The translations under genes and the position numbers were made by a program. Shown here one piece after another: positions 62,301 to 64,000 of a stretch of DNA of 64,000 bases (position 1 is the first letter of the stretch; every line of letters starts with the position of its first letter). The stretch lies in NCBI GenBank assembly GCA_033026295.1, contig CM065181.1, positions 11,565,001-11,629,000 on the forward strand, read 5' to 3'. The stretch comes from Channa striata (lineage: Eukaryota; Chordata; Actinopteri; Anabantiformes; Channidae). The notes under the pieces were generated by a model. That model did no database searches. It saw nothing but the letters and a program-made list of their open reading frames with translations, and was not told where the DNA came from.

Positions 62301-62639
62301 GACCTGGTGTATAGAAAAAAAATATTCTTCCGTTCATATGTGGTACATTATCGGTTCGTTTAGTACTAGTCATTCATTCAGCTTTTGATGTAGGGCAGTG
62401 ATTCTCATTTTCTACTGTCAGTGATCATCATTAAAAAAGGATGTAGTCAAACTTTTTTAACTGTATACACCAAACAGACTTAAAAATCAGGTTTTACTCA
62501 CAAGTTGTTGGGGTGTAGGAGCTGTTGCGTGGTGCACCCTGGGTGCTAGGTGGGGGAGGCATGGTGGGTGGGGTCAACCTGGACTGTGTCTTGACGTCTG
62601 CAGGTGAGTCGGGCATGGTGGAGCGCTTCCCAGTGCGAT
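45597..62639 (-). CDS. runx1t1: Transcriptional corepressor RUNX1T1 (MTG8/ETO), ten exons, 5' exon(s) outside window
   Basis: Nuclear corepressor that bridges DNA-bound factors to NCoR/SMRT, SIN3 and HDACs. Exons 62502-62639, 60879-61120, 58531-58620, 54680-54861, 51251-51513, 50302-50390, 49547-49742, 49011-49079, 46617-46807 and 45597-45917 join in frame. From the internal ATG (62614-62616, MPDSPADVK) the protein is 585 aa; the frame is also open upstream (DRTGKRST), so a longer isoform starts beyond the window. Domains counted from that Met: NHR1/TAFH about 83-180 (LSKLKRFLTTLQQFGNDISP); NHR2 oligomerisation helix about 310-375 (DREWAEEWKHLDHLLNCIMD); NHR3 coiled coil about 415-475; NHR4 MYND zinc finger 481-517 (CWNC, CSGC, YCGSFC, HHHVC). 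The tail is Ser/Thr/Pro-rich. Sequence detail fits RUNX1T1 better than CBFA2T2 or CBFA2T3, and its place next to lrrc69 agrees. Confidence 0.96.
46016..46021 (-). terminator. runx1t1: Intronic AATAAA in runx1t1
   Basis: AATAAA on the minus strand within the last intron (45918-46616), about 520 nt past an in-frame stop that would be reached if the donor at 46616 were not used. Confidence 0.35.
46808..49010 (-). other. runx1t1: runx1t1 intron between NHR3 exon and the preceding short exon
   Basis: 2.2 kb intron. It contains a candidate conserved element at about 47440-47650; the rest is AT-rich with no ORF support. Confidence 0.7.
47440..47650. promoter_or_regulatory. Candidate intronic enhancer with octamer motif
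   Basis: Complex, less AT-biased block containing a perfect POU octamer ATGCAAAT (47605-47612), TAATTGTG next to it and ATTATGCATTT downstream. It lies inside a runx1t1 intron and has no coding support. Conservation was not tested. Confidence 0.3.
49743..51250 (-). other. runx1t1: runx1t1 introns flanking the 89-bp NHR2 exon
   Basis: Two introns (49743-50301 and 50391-51250) surrounding exon 50302-50390. Antisense ORFs here, such as 50024-50587, overlap the exon in reverse and have no family features. Nothing else noted. Confidence 0.7.
51514..54679 (-). other. runx1t1: runx1t1 intron, 3.2 kb
   Basis: Holds many CA/GT-rich stretches (52070-52090, 52180-52230, 53190-53300) and the microsatellite at 53365-53392. 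A pyrimidine-rich stretch lies at 52290-52480. Apparent ORFs across these are low-complexity. Confidence 0.7.
53365..53392. repeat. (AC)n microsatellite
   Basis: Fourteen AC units in a runx1t1 intron. Confidence 0.95.
56040..56240. promoter_or_regulatory. Candidate intronic conserved noncoding element
   Basis: Dense homeodomain-type cores in a non-repetitive context: GAGTTAATGGCCCGTTAATAG, GATCATAATTACC, CATTAATTAGAGG and CCTAATTGCC. This density in 140 bp is unusual for the window and fits a developmental enhancer inside runx1t1. Conservation could not be tested. Confidence 0.33.
58265..58289. repeat. Tandem octamer ACTAGTAA x3
   Basis: Three exact copies of an 8-bp unit containing the palindrome ACTAGT. 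Confidence 0.95.
58621..60878 (-). other. runx1t1: runx1t1 intron, 2.3 kb
   Basis: Intron inside the NHR1-coding region. A purine-rich stretch lies at 59690-59775. No ORF support and no recognised repeat. Confidence 0.7.
61121..62501 (-). other. runx1t1: runx1t1 intron, 1.4 kb
   Basis: Contains an A27 tract at 61212-61238, about 90 bp upstream (in gene sense) of the 61120 acceptor, where it reads as a T run. Otherwise nothing notable. Confidence 0.7.
61212..61238. repeat. Poly(A) tract, 27 nt
   Basis: Uninterrupted A run on the plus strand; a T run in runx1t1 pre-mRNA. Confidence 0.95.
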
Positions 62640-64000
62640 CTGAAGAATGACAAAGAAGATTTGATTATAATAACATACCAAACGTGAAAGCCTGTAGCTT
62701 AACACAGGAAATAAACAATGGTTGAGCCAAAACATTCCACATCTGTGTGCCTAGGAAGGACTATATAATCATTTGCACTTACAGAGCAGCAGGATTTAAT
62801 TAGATAAAGGTTGTCTGTGAGGTTGTAGCAGACATACTCGATCTGGAAATAGATGGCTCATAACGTCATGTGTGCGTGTCTTGCCACAATGACACTAATG
62901 CATATGCTCAGACTGTCAAATGAAAAAAGAGGGGGAGGGAGGAGAGAAAGAGCAGACTCTTAGACACACAGACAGACACCCGAGAGAGGAGTGTAAATCT
63001 GCAGAGTACAGGTCTCATTCCATCACCATCTGTGCCATCCTGTATGCCCACTCTACAGAACAACAACAACCCCCAACCTCACCCGTCCCCTGCTAACGAC
63101 TGCAGCGTTCATTACACACACTCACACACACACCTATTGGTTGTATATCTGGGTCCTATTCACATCTGTTTCGCACACTGACGTGGTGGACAACTAACTA
63201 ATCAATGAAACAATTTTAGGAATCTAGATACACAACTGAAACATTACTTGTGTTTCACCTTCGACATTTGAGAATACTCATGACCCCTGACTGAAAAAAG
63301 TATACAGCAGCTATAGGAAAATTCCAAAACAGACACTTATAGAAAAAACGTAAAGCTATCTATAGAGACATGTTTATTTTCACTTATCAAATGTGCGAGA
63401 ACAAAAAGAAGACATTATCAGAGTCTTGGACTGACAAGATGACTGAGCTCGTATCGGGCAGGGAAAGATACTCAACTTCTCTCAGCAATATAGTAACAAG
63501 CCTTCAGGCCTATCGCAAAGTCAACAGACTGTTATACATTGTCTCTGTGGCACATTGTGAAATGAGATAAAATAATGGAAAAAGGAGAAGAAGGGTGAAA
63601 AGAAGGAGAGACAGGAGGGAAAAGGAGGAGCTGCAAGACTAACAAAGTATTGTCTGTGACATTGTGACAACATATAGTTGTAATCAATGAGAAAATGCAT
63701 GTGCCCCCAAAACACACTCTCTCTCTGTAATCAGCTCATGTTTCAGAAAAAAGCACGGTACTTGTCACACAGTCTTCTTCTGCCAGAAACAGCAAAGACC
63801 CTCGATTATGTGTGTGATTTTACATGATAGATATGCATGCTGTTACATAATGGGTAATACTTTACATGTAACTATTTATTTGCATAACTTCAGTTTTGGC
63901 GTATGCAAGTGTCTAAAGTATACACTCAGACTACAACATGAATGTTGGCGCATCTCCCTGCTGTCTGTTTAAAATCATAGTGTAAAGTTCAGATAAATAA
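62640..64000 (-). other. runx1t1: runx1t1 upstream intron, running off the window
   Basis: Follows an acceptor (CTTCAG|ATCGC, minus) at 62640. No exon was recognised before the right edge. Contains CA-rich and GA-rich stretches (62935-62960, 63115-63132, 63565-63630). Confidence 0.6.

Overview
The window is vertebrate nuclear DNA, most likely from a percomorph teleost fish. All genes are split by GT..AG introns, and all six coding models join in frame across their splice sites. They recognisably encode shugoshin, KAT2B/PCAF, RAB5A, OTUD6B, LRRC69 and RUNX1T1/MTG8. The repeats are also fish-like: a tRNA-derived SINE of the type common in spiny-rayed fishes, two copies of a widespread teleost repeat, and a decayed Tc1-like transposon. 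The species cannot be named from sequence alone.

Layout, left to right. sgo1 (+, 5' end outside the window) lies at 61-3081 and ends tail-to-tail with kat2b (-, 18 coding exons, 5090-11215), whose first exon sits in a CpG-rich block. rab5a (-, 5 coding exons, 14130-15594) follows, with a long 3'UTR and a 2.6 kb 5'UTR intron. A roughly 1 kb divergent promoter interval (about 18.5-19.5 kb) separates rab5a from otud6b (+, 8 exons, 19632-22284). lrrc69 (+, 8 exons, 23210-25131) comes next. About 20 kb without a recognisable gene (25.1-45.6 kb) holds a Tc1 relic, microsatellites and AT-rich stretches that resemble conserved regulatory elements. The last third is runx1t1 (-, 45597-62639), with ten coding exons present and the most 5' exon(s) beyond the right edge.

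The gene order joins two blocks that lie on different human chromosomes: SGO1-KAT2B-RAB5A (3p24) and OTUD6B-LRRC69-RUNX1T1 (8q21). Relative orientations are kept within each block, but PP2D1 and SLC26A7, which sit inside these blocks in human, are not seen here. The genes are not a pathway. They cover centromeric cohesion (sgo1), histone acetylation (kat2b), early endosome traffic (rab5a), deubiquitination and translation control (otud6b), a poorly known LRR protein (lrrc69) and a transcriptional corepressor (runx1t1).

I found no evidence of a wholly new system. The observations most worth a second look are a perfect DR5 retinoic-acid-type response element in the rab5a/otud6b interval, a GC-AG intron in rab5a, a possible MYND-less runx1t1 isoform with its own intronic poly(A) signal, a dense TTAGC/GCTAA motif cluster upstream of rab5a, and several candidate conserved noncoding elements around runx1t1. 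Splice sites were called by reading frame and consensus; no alignment or transcript data were available.
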